Assembly: GCF_022662495.1 (NCBI RefSeq)
Contig: NZ_JAKPBU010000005.1
Span: forward strand, 310,001 to 374,000
DNA from: Lysobacter sp. M2-1
GTDB lineage: Bacteria > Pseudomonadota > Gammaproteobacteria > Xanthomonadales > Xanthomonadaceae
Direction: 5' to 3'
DNA: 64,000 nucleotides
A model generated the notes under the pieces. That model made no database searches. It worked only from the letters and a program-made list of their open reading frames with translations, and was not told where the DNA came from. Below, one piece after another: positions 25,674 through 34,718 of the stretch. Numbering within the stretch: the first letter of the stretch is position 1; every line of letters begins with the position of its first letter. The position numbers were made by a program, and so were the translations under genes.

Positions 25674-25698
25674 GGTCGCGCTTGAGAGGCGTTCCTAC
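25674..25698 (-). repeat. REP element, inverted copy
   Basis: The minus strand reads GTAGGAACGCCTCTCAAGCG, an inverted, slightly diverged copy that can pair with the two upstream ones. Confidence 0.75.
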
Positions 25699-25909
25699 AG
25701 GAGCCATCGCGGATACAGAATGCCGTCGCGCTCCGCGCGGACGCGGCTGTTGCGCGCACGTGTGACGTGCCCAGCGAAAGCCTGGCGGCGTTGCCCACGT
25801 CATTCCATGACCGTCGATCGGCACGGCATGGCGATGGCAGATTCGTGGCAACCCATGCACGCCGATCGTGGTATGGATACTGCCTCCCCCGAGCAGCCGT
25901 GATGTCGCC

Positions 25910-27199
25910 ATGGTCTGGAGGCTCGCCCCCGCTACCCTCATCCTGCTGCTTGCGGCCTGCAGCGCAGGGATCCAGGAGCGCAACAGCGATCGGCAGTCGG
26001 CCGCGCGCGATCGGACTGCGCCAAGCACCTTGTTCGTCTCAGGCAGGGTGGTTCGAGGCAGTACAGCCGACATGGATTCGATTGGAGCGCCGTCCGCCGC
26101 GGCCACGGCGGTCCAGACGATGCGCACCGGCGGACCCCAACAGGCGTTCCGTGTTCCCGATCCGCCCTTCGTCGCGCGCGAAGTGGGCCGATTCACCGAA
26201 CCGTGGGCGATGACATTCCTTCCCGACGGACGCTTGTTGGTGACGGAGAAGACCGGGCATCTGCGGCTTTTCGACGTCGCGGCCCGGGCGACCGGCGAGA
26301 TCCGGGGCGTCCCTGCAGTTGCCTATGGTGGTCAGGGGGGGCTGGGGGACGTGGTGCTGCATCCGCAGTTTGCCAGCAACCACCTGGTCTATCTCAGCTA
26401 CGTGGAGGCCGGGGCGAACGACACCCGTGGCGCCGTCGTGGTGCGTGCGCGCCTGGATCTGGATTCCAGCGGCAATGGCGGCAGCCTTGCGGGGCTGCAA
26501 GTGGTGTGGCGGCAGGCACCCAAGGTGACCGGCTACGGCCATTACAGCCATCGCATCGCATTCGGGCGCGAGGGCAAGTTGTGGATCACCTCCGGCGACC
26601 GCCAGAAGTTCGATCCGGCGCAGGACCTGCAGCAGAACCTGGGCAAGGTGCTGCGGCTCAACGCCGACGGCTCGGTTCCGTCGGACAATCCATTCGCCGC
26701 CCAGGGGGGCATCGCCGCGCAGGTCTGGAGTCTGGGCCACCGCAATCTGCTGGGAATTGCATTCGATGCGGGCGGAACGCTATGGACCCACGAGATGGGA
26801 CCGGCCGGCGGCGACGAGCTCAACCGGATCGAACGCGGCAGCAACTACGGGTGGCCGATCGTTTCCAATGGCGATCACTACGACGGCACCCCGATTCCCG
26901 ATCACTCGACGCGTCCGGAGTTCAACGCGCCCGAAGCATGGTGGACGCCGGTGATCGCGCCCTCGGGCTTCATCATTTACAGCGGCAGCCTCTTTCCCTA
27001 TTTCCGCGGCGAAGGGTTCATCGGTGGCCTGGCCTCGCAGGCGCTGGTGCGCGTTCGATTCGCAAGCGGCGGTGCGCAGGAGATCAGGCGCCACGCGATG
27101 GGCGCGCGCATCCGCGAAGTCGAGCAGGGGCCTGACGGCGCCATCTGGCTGCTCGAGGATGGCGCGAACGCACGCCTGCTCAAGCTCACGCCGCGCTGA
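25910..27199 (+). CDS. Lipoprotein PQQ-dependent aldose sugar dehydrogenase
   Basis: 429 residues from the ATG at 25910. The signal peptide ends in the lipobox LAAC. After a 70-residue linker comes a six-bladed propeller of the soluble glucose dehydrogenase/YliI type: [60 protein letters not shown] (likely substrate/PQQ His), [14 protein letters not shown], and the [14 protein letters not shown] Ca/PQQ site region. These oxidise aldoses such as galactose and glucose to lactones in the periplasm. Located next to dgoDK, which would use galactonate, though it points toward them on the opposite strand. Confidence 0.85.
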   Translation: MVWRLAPATLILLLAACSAGIQERNSDRQSAARDRTAPSTLFVSGRVVRGSTADMDSIGAPSAAATAVQTMRTGGPQQAFRVPDPPFVAREVGRFTEPWAMTFLPDGRLLVTEKTGHLRLFDVAARATGEIRGVPAVAYGGQGGLGDVVLHPQFASNHLVYLSYVEAGANDTRGAVVVRARLDLDSSGNGGSLAGLQVVWRQAPKVTGYGHYSHRIAFGREGKLWITSGDRQKFDPAQDLQQNLGKVLRLNADGSVPSDNPFAAQGGIAAQVWSLGHRNLLGIAFDAGGTLWTHEMGPAGGDELNRIERGSNYGWPIVSNGDHYDGTPIPDHSTRPEFNAPEAWWTPVIAPSGFIIYSGSLFPYFRGEGFIGGLASQALVRVRFASGGAQEIRRHAMGARIREVEQGPDGAIWLLEDGANARLLKLTPR

Positions 27200-27256
27200 T
27201 CCCATCCGGCGACTGCAAACGACACGTCAACTGATCGATGGCACCCTGGCTGGGCA

Positions 27257-28210
27257 CTAGGCCTTGACCATCGCCAGCCGATGCAGACCTGCGGCAGCGA
27301 GGTCCTCCGAATGGCGCTGGACCTGGATGCCGAACACTTCCAGCGCCCGCGCATAAGCGACCTGCAGGCGATCGTTGCCGATCAGGTGAACGCGGGAGGG
27401 ATGCGGGTCCTGTCCGCGGAGTTCGTGGCCGATCAGCAGCCCCGACAGATAGGACGGCGACTGGGTGCGCGACAGGCGGCCGAGTAGCGCCATCGTGCGC
27501 ACGCCGAAAAGATGATGCAGCAGCCCGCCGGCATCGCCGCTGCGGCGCAGGCCTTCATCGAAGGCCGGCACATGCAGCGGTGGTTCGTCCGCAGCCATCA
27601 GCCGGGCCAGCACGCTCTGGTTCCGGAACAGCGCGTAAGCCTCGCCCGTCATCGTGGTCTGTACCGATACGATGTTGCTGCCGCGGATGTCGACCCATTT
27701 GCTGTGGGTGCCGGGAAGACACACGGTGTGGTCGCCGTCGCCAAGGCGGTCGAGCAGCCCGATGATCTGCGTTTCCTCGCCGCGCATCACGTCGGCGACT
27801 TCGGACGAGGTTTGGTCGATCATCCCGGGCACGATCAACAGCTCGCGCTCGGCCAGGGCGGGCGTACCGCCCTCCAGGGCCACGATCGCCGCTGCGATCT
27901 CGCGTTCGCCGGCCGGGCATTCCACGTACGGCACTTCCATCCATCCGCCGCGCCCGCCGATCATGCCGCACATCATCACGCGCGTATCGTCCCAGCCATC
28001 GAGCTGGCGGGCGAGGACCTCGGCGAAGCGGCCGTCGCAGGACAGTACGCCCAGGTCGGCGCGACGCTGCTCGAGGATGGTGCCGTCCGCGCCGAGGCGG
28101 TAGGCGCGCAGGTTGCTGCTGCCCCAGTCGACGGCGATCACGAAGCGATCCCCCTCGGTTGGCGCGAGCAACGCGCGCGGCGGATGCGATAGGCCGGTGC
28201 CACTCGCCAC
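27257..28210 (-). CDS. dgoK: 2-dehydro-3-deoxygalactonokinase
   Basis: 317 residues from a GTG at 28210; a shorter start before the VIAVDWGSSN motif is possible because the first 20 residues look disordered. Phosphorylates 2-keto-3-deoxygalactonate with ATP. The ATPase pattern VIAVDWGSSNLRAYRL is at the N-terminus, then MCGMIGGRGGW, VPGMIDQT and CLPGTHSKWV motifs known from DgoK. It lies 27 bases after dgoD on the same strand. Confidence 0.9.
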   Translation of the reverse strand: MASGTGLSHPPRALLAPTEGDRFVIAVDWGSSNLRAYRLGADGTILEQRRADLGVLSCDGRFAEVLARQLDGWDDTRVMMCGMIGGRGGWMEVPYVECPAGEREIAAAIVALEGGTPALAERELLIVPGMIDQTSSEVADVMRGEETQIIGLLDRLGDGDHTVCLPGTHSKWVDIRGSNIVSVQTTMTGEAYALFRNQSVLARLMAADEPPLHVPAFDEGLRRSGDAGGLLHHLFGVRTMALLGRLSRTQSPSYLSGLLIGHELRGQDPHPSRVHLIGNDRLQVAYARALEVFGIQVQRHSEDLAAAGLHRLAMVKA

Positions 28211-28237
28211 TCCGTCGCTGCGCGCATGCTCATCCCG

Positions 28238-29389
28238 TCACCACTCCGCGATGCTGCCGTCGGCATGGCGCCACACCGGGTTGCGCCAGTGCGGCGGGTC
28301 TGCGGCTGCGGCGCGTAGCCGCTGCTCGTCGATCTCCACGCCCAGGCCCGGGCCGGGCAGGATGCCAATGCTTCCGTCGACGCAGGCGAAGTCGTCCTTG
28401 TTGAGCACGTAGTCGAGCAGGTCGGCGCCGTTGTGGTTGTAGTGGATGCCGATGCTTTGTTCCTGCAGCACCGCGTTCCACGCGACGAAGTCGACCTGCA
28501 GGCAGGCTGCCAGCGCCACCGGACCCAGCGGGCAGTGCGGGGCGAGGGCGACATCGTGGGCCTCGGCCATGGCCGCGATCCTCACGCATTCGGTGATCCC
28601 GCCGGCGTGCGACAGGTCCGGCTGCACGATCGCCAGGCCGCCGCGCTCGAACACGCGTTTGAAGTCGAAGCGCGAATACATGCGCTCGCCGGCGGCCAGC
28701 GGGATCGAGGTCGCTGCCGCGAGCTGCGGATAGTATTCGCACTGCTCGGGCAGCACCGGCTCCTCGACGAACAGCGGCCGCAGCGGTTCGAGTTCGCGCA
28801 GCAGCACCTTGGCCATCGGCATGCCGACCCGGCCATGGAAATCGATGCCGAAGTCGATCGAGTGGCCGAACGCGGCGCGGATCTCGGCCACTTTTTCCAC
28901 CGCCGCATCGACCGCACGCGTGCTGTCGAGCGGGCGGAATTCCTCGGTGCCGTTGAACTTGAAGGTGTCGTAACCGAGTTCCTTCAGCGTTTTCACCTGC
29001 TCGATGATGTCCGCGGGCCGGTCGCCACCGACCCAGCGGTAGGTCTTCATGCGATCGCGCACGCGCCCGCCGAGCAACTCGTGCACCGGCACGCCCAGGG
29101 CCTTGCCCTTGATGTCCCACAGCGCCTGATCGATTCCGGCGATGGCGCTCATCAGCACCGGACCACCGCGGTAGAAGCCGCCGCGATACAGGGTCTGCCA
29201 CAGGTCGTTGATGCGAGAGGGATCCTTGCCGATCAGGTATTCGCACAGTTCCTGCACGGCGGCCTCGACGGTCGCGGCACGGCCCTCGATGATCGGCTCG
29301 CCCCAGCCGACCACGCCGTCGTCGGTCTCGATCCTGAGGAACAGCCAGCGTGGCGCTGCGTGAAAGGTTTCTGCGCGGGCGATCTTCAT
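28238..29389 (-). CDS. dgoD: D-galactonate dehydratase
   Basis: 383 residues, ATG at 29389. Enolase-superfamily enzyme converting D-galactonate to 2-keto-3-deoxygalactonate. Extensive agreement with E. coli DgoD is visible, for example [39 protein letters not shown], the metal ligands in [15 protein letters not shown] and [25 protein letters not shown] and the final ...W. The dehydratase capping residues are in [14 protein letters not shown]. It is transcribed divergently from the LysR gene and leads the two-gene dgoDK operon. Confidence 0.93.
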   Translation of the reverse strand: MKIARAETFHAAPRWLFLRIETDDGVVGWGEPIIEGRAATVEAAVQELCEYLIGKDPSRINDLWQTLYRGGFYRGGPVLMSAIAGIDQALWDIKGKALGVPVHELLGGRVRDRMKTYRWVGGDRPADIIEQVKTLKELGYDTFKFNGTEEFRPLDSTRAVDAAVEKVAEIRAAFGHSIDFGIDFHGRVGMPMAKVLLRELEPLRPLFVEEPVLPEQCEYYPQLAAATSIPLAAGERMYSRFDFKRVFERGGLAIVQPDLSHAGGITECVRIAAMAEAHDVALAPHCPLGPVALAACLQVDFVAWNAVLQEQSIGIHYNHNGADLLDYVLNKDDFACVDGSIGILPGPGLGVEIDEQRLRAAAADPPHWRNPVWRHADGSIAEW

Positions 29390-29772
29390 CGTGTCACTTC
29401 CATGTCGGCCTGGTCGAAGGTGTCGCCGCGCGCCTGGTGCGGCGCAGCCGGGACCGCCGGGCTGGCCGCGTCCAGGAGATGTAAATACGGCTGCGCGGAC
29501 GCATGGTCATGCAGGCAGCCGCGGCGATCGGTATTGCCTTCCTGCCTGGCCATGCCGGTGTCTCCTGCCCCTGGATCTACGGTTGCCTGTCTGCCGCCGC
29601 CTGTCAGCGGGCCGGGCGCGAACGCATATCGATTCCGGCGATGTCGCCGCAATGGACCCGCCTGTCGGAGCCAGGCATAGCGATCGGGGCATAACGATGC
29701 GCGGTAAAGCTATATTCAACCAATGAAATTTTCGTCATATGATATTCCCCGTGAGAATACTGAGGACGGGGC
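29390..29772. promoter_or_regulatory. Divergent intergenic region between dgoD and the LysR gene
   Basis: 383 bases with no supported gene. The right end holds the motif ACCAATGAAAT (29719-29729), 44 bases before the LysR start, and an AT-rich stretch TCATATGATATTCC just after it, both suited to LysR binding. Promoters for both genes are expected here. Confidence 0.55.
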
Positions 29773-30783
29773 ATGAGTCAGACCGGTACGAACTGGGCCA
29801 ATGCCACGCGGTTGAAAACGCGGCAGTTGTCGCTGTTGCTGGAGCTGGCCGAACACGGTTCGGTGCTACGCGCGGCCCAGGCGGCCAGCATGACCCAGCC
29901 GGCGGCGTCCAAGCTGCTCGCCGAAATGGAGAGCATGCTCGGGGTCAAGTTGTTCGAGCGCCATGCGCGGGGAGTGGAGCCGACCTGGTACGGCCAGGTG
30001 CTGGTGCGGCATGCGCGCACCGCCTTGACCGAGCTCAGCCGGGCGCACGACGAGATCGCCGCGCTGCGCAACGGGCGCATGGGCCAGGCAGCCATCGGCA
30101 CCGTGGTCAACCCGGGTACCAACCTGGTACCGCAGGCGATCGCGGCGGTAAAGCGCGAGTACCCGGACCTGCTGATCCGGGTGGAAATGGACTACAGCCG
30201 CCCGCTGGTCGCGCGCCTGGTCGATGGGCAGTTGGACATGGTGGTCGGCCGCATCCTTGGGCCCGACGGGCTGGGAGATCTGGATTTCGAACCGCTTGCC
30301 GACGAGCCGCACTCGCTGATCGCACGCGCAGGCCACCCGTTGACCCGCCGCCGTCGCCTGGACCATGCCGATCTGCTCGAGTTTGGCTGGATCCTGCCGC
30401 CTGCGGCCAGCCTGCTGCGTTCGCGCATGGACGCGATGTTCCTCGAACACGGCCTGCCATGGCCGCAGAACATCGTCGAGACCTCGGCGTTGCCGGTCAT
30501 CACCAACCTGTTGCGCACCAGCGATCTGCTGACCGCGCTGCCGGTGGATTCGATCGCGCCGTACACCCAGGCGAACATGCTGACCGTGCTGCCGATCGAA
30601 CTGGGCGTGAGCATCGAATCGTTCGGTATCGTCCGCCGCCGCGACCATCTACTTTCCCCGGGGGGGCAACGGGTACTGGAAGCGCTGCGCGTCACCGCGC
30701 GCCGGTTGTACGCCGAGCTGCCACCGCCGCAGGGCACACGGCGTAGTCCGGCCAAGGGGCTGGGCTATCTCGGAGAGGACTGA
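29773..30783 (+). CDS. LysR-family regulator of the dgo region
   Basis: 336 residues, ATG at 29773. N-terminal winged helix-turn-helix (LKTRQLSLLLELAEHGSVLRAAQAASMTQPAASKLLAEMESMLG, about 15-60), then a substrate-binding-like effector domain (GTVVNPGTNLVPQAI, MVVGRILGPDG, SLIARAGHPL). It stands divergent to dgoD, as for a regulator responding to galactonate or a related sugar acid. This subfamily includes the galactose-responsive GbpR, which the context fits. The effector is an inference. Confidence 0.9.
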   Translation: MSQTGTNWANATRLKTRQLSLLLELAEHGSVLRAAQAASMTQPAASKLLAEMESMLGVKLFERHARGVEPTWYGQVLVRHARTALTELSRAHDEIAALRNGRMGQAAIGTVVNPGTNLVPQAIAAVKREYPDLLIRVEMDYSRPLVARLVDGQLDMVVGRILGPDGLGDLDFEPLADEPHSLIARAGHPLTRRRRLDHADLLEFGWILPPAASLLRSRMDAMFLEHGLPWPQNIVETSALPVITNLLRTSDLLTALPVDSIAPYTQANMLTVLPIELGVSIESFGIVRRRDHLLSPGGQRVLEALRVTARRLYAELPPPQGTRRSPAKGLGYLGED

Positions 30784-31393
30784 GGGTCTTGCGTCGACGC
30801 GGCGCGCTCAATCTATTCCATAAGAAGATATCTAGGTTGGAATATTTCATTGGTATGGCATGAGAGTGACGCATATCCTCCGGCTCGAAAGTCGTGCGGA
30901 ACATCGCAATTCCGGAAGATCCGGCACCGGGAATCCGCCCTGAGAGCGGGTATCGGCAAGCCGGCGTGAAGCGGCAATCGGAGCCAATGGGAGGCTCCGG
31001 CCACAACCAGACATCGTTGCGGGTCCTGGGAGGGAACAATCATGTCGACGCGCCAGAGCCGCCGCCGCTCCGTCGGAAAGCTGCGCGACGCCAGCATTTC
31101 CGACCCGTTACAGCGCCTCACCAGTGTGCAGATCGGGAGCATCCGTGAAGTCGACCTCCTCGCGATCCTCGGCCCGGCCCAGGTTCATAGCGAGTTGAAC
31201 GACTCGCGGTCTTCCGCGTTCGCTACCGCGAGCGATTTTGTTAGCGGTAACACCGCGGGTTTGGACCATGCCCCCGACATTGATGGCGCCAGCAGCGCGC
31301 CAGACGGCTCCCTGCCGATCTACTCCAACACCAGTCTCCCCACGCGCCACTAACCATCTCGACACAACGCCAGTTCCTCTGGAGGGAGCAGCC
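30784..31393. promoter_or_regulatory. Leader region of the xyloglucan locus
   Basis: 610 bases between the LysR gene and the receptor gene. An inverted copy of ACCAATGAAAT lies at 30844-30854 and a xyl-box-like palindrome at 31239. At 31026-31063 there is a ribosome-site/start-codon sequence that copies that of the receptor at 31380-31417. The 103-residue frame starting there (31042) is low in structure and contains the operator, so it is not called as a gene. Confidence 0.6.
31239..31252. promoter_or_regulatory. Operator matching the Xanthomonas xyl-box
   Basis: TGTTAGCGGTAACA is a near-palindrome. On the minus strand it reads TGTTACCGCTAACA, which agrees in 12 of 14 positions with the xyl-box TGGTAGCGCTAACA that I recall for the LacI-family repressor XylR of Xanthomonas. 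A further GGTAGCG half-site on the minus strand lies 10-20 bases upstream. It sits 142 bases before the receptor start. Confidence 0.65.
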
Positions 31394-34300
31394 ATGTCAA
31401 TCCGTCAAAGCCACCCCGCAAGTCGCCGGGCGAACAAGGGTTTCAGCCGCCAGGCGAGGCGTTCGGCCATGGCGCTCGCCATTGCCGCCTTCCTCAGCGC
31501 CAACGCGCACGCGCAGGAGGCGGCCCAGGCTCCTGCCGACGCCGAGCAGGACAGCGAGGATGTGAAGGAGTTCGACGCGGTCATCGTGACCGGCATCCGT
31601 GGTTCCATCTACCGGGCGCAGGACATCAAGCGCGACGCCGATACCTTTGTCGATTCGGTCACCGCGGAGGACATCGGCGCGCTGCCCGACCGCAGCGTCA
31701 CCGAAACGCTCTCGCGCATCCCCGGCGTGACCATCGACCGCTTCCTCTCGGCGGGCGATCCGGAACACCCCTCCGCCGAAGGCAGCGGCGTGCAGGTCCG
31801 CGGCATGACCCAGGTGCGTTCCGAACTCAACGGCCGCGACACTTTCTCGGCGAACGGTGGCCGTTCCATCGGCTTCCAGGACGTGCCCTCAGAACTGATG
31901 GCCGGCGTCGACGTGTACAAGAACCAGAAGGCCGAGATGATCGAGGGTGGCCTCGGCGGCACCGTCGACCTGCGCACCTTCAAGCCGTTCGACTTCGACG
32001 GCCAGAGGATCGCTGCCAGCGTCAGCGAGAACTACGGCAACTTCTCCGAACAGTACAAGCCGTCCGCTTCCGCGCTGTACAGCAACCACTGGGAAACCGA
32101 CTTCGGCAAGGTCGGCTTCCTGGTCGATGTCGCGCATTCGGAACTCGCCACCCGCACCGACGGCATGTTCGTGCGGCCGTTCTTCGAGACCGACAACACC
32201 GATGTCGACGGCGACGGCACCAACGAGCGACTCTGGCTGCCGCGCGGCGCCGACTGGCGCACGCTGGATTTCGAACGCGAACGCCAGGGCGTCTACCTCG
32301 CCCTGCAATGGCAACCCAGCGACGACGTCGAGCTACACGCCACTGGCTTCCAGAGCCGGTACGACGAGCTCTGGTTCGAGGACGCCATCTTCGTCGGCAA
32401 CGATCCCACCGCGGTCAGGATCGACACCAGCCAGCCGTTCGAACTGGATGGCGGCGTGTTCCGCTCGGGCCGGCTCGTCCAGGACGGCAATATCCCCATG
32501 GGCACGGACATCCGCGCCTCGAACAGCAACTCCAAGGTCACCGACTTCTCCCTCGGCCTGAAGTGGACGCTCACCGACAGCACCGAACTGACGACCGAAC
32601 TGCAGTACGTCAAGGCGGAGACCCGGAGGCTGGATTCCACGGTCTCGCTCGGCATCAACGTGCCCTATATCGACGTCGACCTCACCGGCGGCACGCCGTC
32701 GGTCGGCATCGACCAAGAGTTCACGGGAAACCCCGCCAACTATTACTGGGGTTTCACCATGGACCATCGCGACGACAACGTCGCCGACCAGCTGGCCTGG
32801 CGCGCCGACCTCAAGCACAGCTTCGACAACGGCTTCTTCCGTGCGATCAAGTTCGGCGTGCGCCTGACCGATCGTTCCGCCACCAGCCGGGATACCGGCT
32901 ACGACTGGCAAGCGGTGTTCCAGCCCTGGATGCAGTGGTGGGCCCTGCCGGGCGACCAGCCGCTGCCGGGACTGGACCTCAACGACGTAGTCAACGGCAG
33001 CCTGACGCACCTCAACACCTTCGACAATTTCTACCGCGGCGATGTCAATGTACCGGGCTCCTTCTTCGCGCCCGTGCTGGACACTGCGCTCGGGTTCCCG
33101 GGCAGCTATCTGGACATCCACGAGGCCGCCACCCCGTACTACAGCTGCTGCTATGGGCAGATCACGCCGCGGAACATCCGCGATCCGCAGTGGACCAACG
33201 TGCAGAACGAGAGCACCACCGCCGCCTACGCGATGCTGGATTTCGCGCTGGACAGCATTCGTTTGGACGGCAATGTCGGCGTGCGCGCGGTGCGCACCGA
33301 GAATGCCGCCAAGGGGTTCCTGGTCTATCCGAGCCAAATCGCTGCGCCGTATCTGGGTGCCGGTGAATCGGAGCCGATCAACGCCAGCAATTCCTATACC
33401 GACGTGCTGCCCAGCCTGAACGTGCGCTGGGAGCCGATCGACAACCTGATCGTGCGTTTCGCCGCATCCAAGGCCATCGCCCGGCCGGCGTTCAGCGACA
33501 TGCAGGCCTACCGAATCCTCAGCGCCAGCGTCAATGACGACAACATGGTCGGTGGGGTGAGGTGCGAGGACATCAGAATCGGGGATCCGGATGATCCCGC
33601 TGACGATGTGACGGTTTTGCCTGCCGGGTGTCTGGACCTGACAGGCGGTTCCACCGACAACCCCTACCTGGAGCCGATGAAGGCCAACCAATTCGATCTG
33701 TCGCTGGAGTGGTATTTCGATCCGGACAAGGGCGGCATGGCCTGGGTCAACTTCTTCCACAAGGACATCAAGGACTACTTCCGCAACCAGGCGCAGCTGG
33801 TGACATATCCGGGCGCCGACGGCAACGACTACGAGTACCTGGTTACGCAGACCATCAACACCGGCACCGCGCGCATCCAGGGTGCGGAGATCGGCTGGAC
33901 CCAGTTCTTCGACTTCCTGCCGGCGCCGTTCGACGGCTTCGGAATCGCGGCGAACTACACCTACATCGACAGCTCGACCGACGTGCCGATCGAAGCGGAT
34001 GCGGACCCGGTCGATACCGATGGCTCGAGGTACGGCGAGATGCCGGCCGACGGCCTGTCCAAGAACTCCTACAACGTGGCCGCGTTCTACGAGAAGGGCC
34101 CCTGGCAGATCCGCCTGGCCTACAACTGGCGCAGCGAGTACCTGCTGGGGATCGGCGCCAACGGCTACAACGGCACCAACGACAACCTCGCTGGCGAAAC
34201 CGTTGCCTGGAAACTGCCGGTGTACAGCGACGAGTACGGACAGCTGGACGGTTCGATCTTCTACAGCATCAACGACAACGTCAAGATCGGCCTGGAGATG

Positions 34301-34420
34301 AACAACCTCAATAACGCCGAGCAGCGCACGATCATGGAGCAGAATGGAGGCGGACGGCGGGTCACTTCCTGGTACGTGAACGACACGCGCTATGCGGCGA
34401 CACTGCGCGTGCAGTTCTGA
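31394..34420 (+). CDS. TonB-dependent receptor for oligosaccharides
   Basis: 1008 residues, ATG at 31394 with GGAGGGAG upstream. Outer-membrane transporter. A signal peptide (ALAIAAFLSANAHAQ) is followed by a TonB box-like FDAVIVTGIR (about 61-70), a plug domain (DIGALPDRSVTETLSRIPGVTI, VQVRGM, GGLGGTVDLRT), and a long beta-barrel ending YAATLRVQF with terminal Phe. The plug signature and length are those of the Xanthomonas/Caulobacter subfamily that imports plant cell-wall oligosaccharides. In this context the cargo should be xyloglucan fragments. It needs TonB and the ExbBD pair encoded at 14.1 kb or elsewhere. Confidence 0.93.
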   Translation: MSIRQSHPASRRANKGFSRQARRSAMALAIAAFLSANAHAQEAAQAPADAEQDSEDVKEFDAVIVTGIRGSIYRAQDIKRDADTFVDSVTAEDIGALPDRSVTETLSRIPGVTIDRFLSAGDPEHPSAEGSGVQVRGMTQVRSELNGRDTFSANGGRSIGFQDVPSELMAGVDVYKNQKAEMIEGGLGGTVDLRTFKPFDFDGQRIAASVSENYGNFSEQYKPSASALYSNHWETDFGKVGFLVDVAHSELATRTDGMFVRPFFETDNTDVDGDGTNERLWLPRGADWRTLDFERERQGVYLALQWQPSDDVELHATGFQSRYDELWFEDAIFVGNDPTAVRIDTSQPFELDGGVFRSGRLVQDGNIPMGTDIRASNSNSKVTDFSLGLKWTLTDSTELTTELQYVKAETRRLDSTVSLGINVPYIDVDLTGGTPSVGIDQEFTGNPANYYWGFTMDHRDDNVADQLAWRADLKHSFDNGFFRAIKFGVRLTDRSATSRDTGYDWQAVFQPWMQWWALPGDQPLPGLDLNDVVNGSLTHLNTFDNFYRGDVNVPGSFFAPVLDTALGFPGSYLDIHEAATPYYSCCYGQITPRNIRDPQWTNVQNESTTAAYAMLDFALDSIRLDGNVGVRAVRTENAAKGFLVYPSQIAAPYLGAGESEPINASNSYTDVLPSLNVRWEPIDNLIVRFAASKAIARPAFSDMQAYRILSASVNDDNMVGGVRCEDIRIGDPDDPADDVTVLPAGCLDLTGGSTDNPYLEPMKANQFDLSLEWYFDPDKGGMAWVNFFHKDIKDYFRNQAQLVTYPGADGNDYEYLVTQTINTGTARIQGAEIGWTQFFDFLPAPFDGFGIAANYTYIDSSTDVPIEADADPVDTDGSRYGEMPADGLSKNSYNVAAFYEKGPWQIRLAYNWRSEYLLGIGANGYNGTNDNLAGETVAWKLPVYSDEYGQLDGSIFYSINDNVKIGLEMNNLNNAEQRTIMEQNGGGRRVTSWYVNDTRYAATLRVQF

Positions 34421-34434
34421 GGTGTAGAACGGTG

Positions 34435-34459
34435 GGAAGGGGAGACGTTCTCCCCTTCC
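34435..34459 (+). terminator. Hairpin after the receptor gene
   Basis: An 11-bp perfect stem GGAAGGGGAGA/TCTCCCCTTCC with loop CGT, starting 15 bases after the stop. No U-tract follows, so it may slow rather than stop transcription and stabilise the receptor mRNA. Confidence 0.5.
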
Positions 34460-34652
34460 TAGCCCGCTGGGTCTGGCCGTTCCATACCGTCGACGACCAT
34501 GTCCGGATCGTGGGCCACCTGGCAGTCTGGCGTTGACGCCAGTGCTGCGCGCGGTTGGTGAGAGGGAGCGCGCATGCAGACGTGTCTCCTGGAGCGAATG
34601 TAGAAGCGACGCGAGTCGCGTTCTTTTCTGAAACGACGAAGTAATCATCAGA

Positions 34653-34700
34653 CCAACAACGAGCAGACGTCTCGCTCTTGCAGGCGAGCTTCGTTGTTGG
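34653..34700 (+). other. Structured leader before the GH3 gene
   Basis: CCAACAACGA at 34653-34662 pairs with TCGTTGTTGG at 34691-34700; inside is a second stem CTCGC/GCGAG. The 48-base element ends 18 bases before the start codon, near the ribosome site. Confidence 0.45.
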
Positions 34701-34718
34701 CGGGAATCCAGTGACCGC

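Larger units (their letters stand above)
25581..25909. other. Intergenic stretch with REP cluster and no gene
   Basis: 329 bases before the aldose dehydrogenase start. The first 120 bases hold three REP copies. The remainder has short open frames without ribosome sites and I see no gene in it. A promoter for the downstream gene should lie here but is not obvious. Confidence 0.6.

Noticed and set aside
29386-29652. 88-codon minus frame overlapping the dgoD start by 4 bases
   Set aside because: Low-complexity Arg/His/Pro content, no ribosome site, and it would occupy the regulatory region of a divergent pair.
31042-31353. 103-codon frame with a good ribosome site before the receptor
   Set aside because: No protein-like structure, it contains the palindromic operator, and its start region is a copy of the receptor start; treated as leader or relic.
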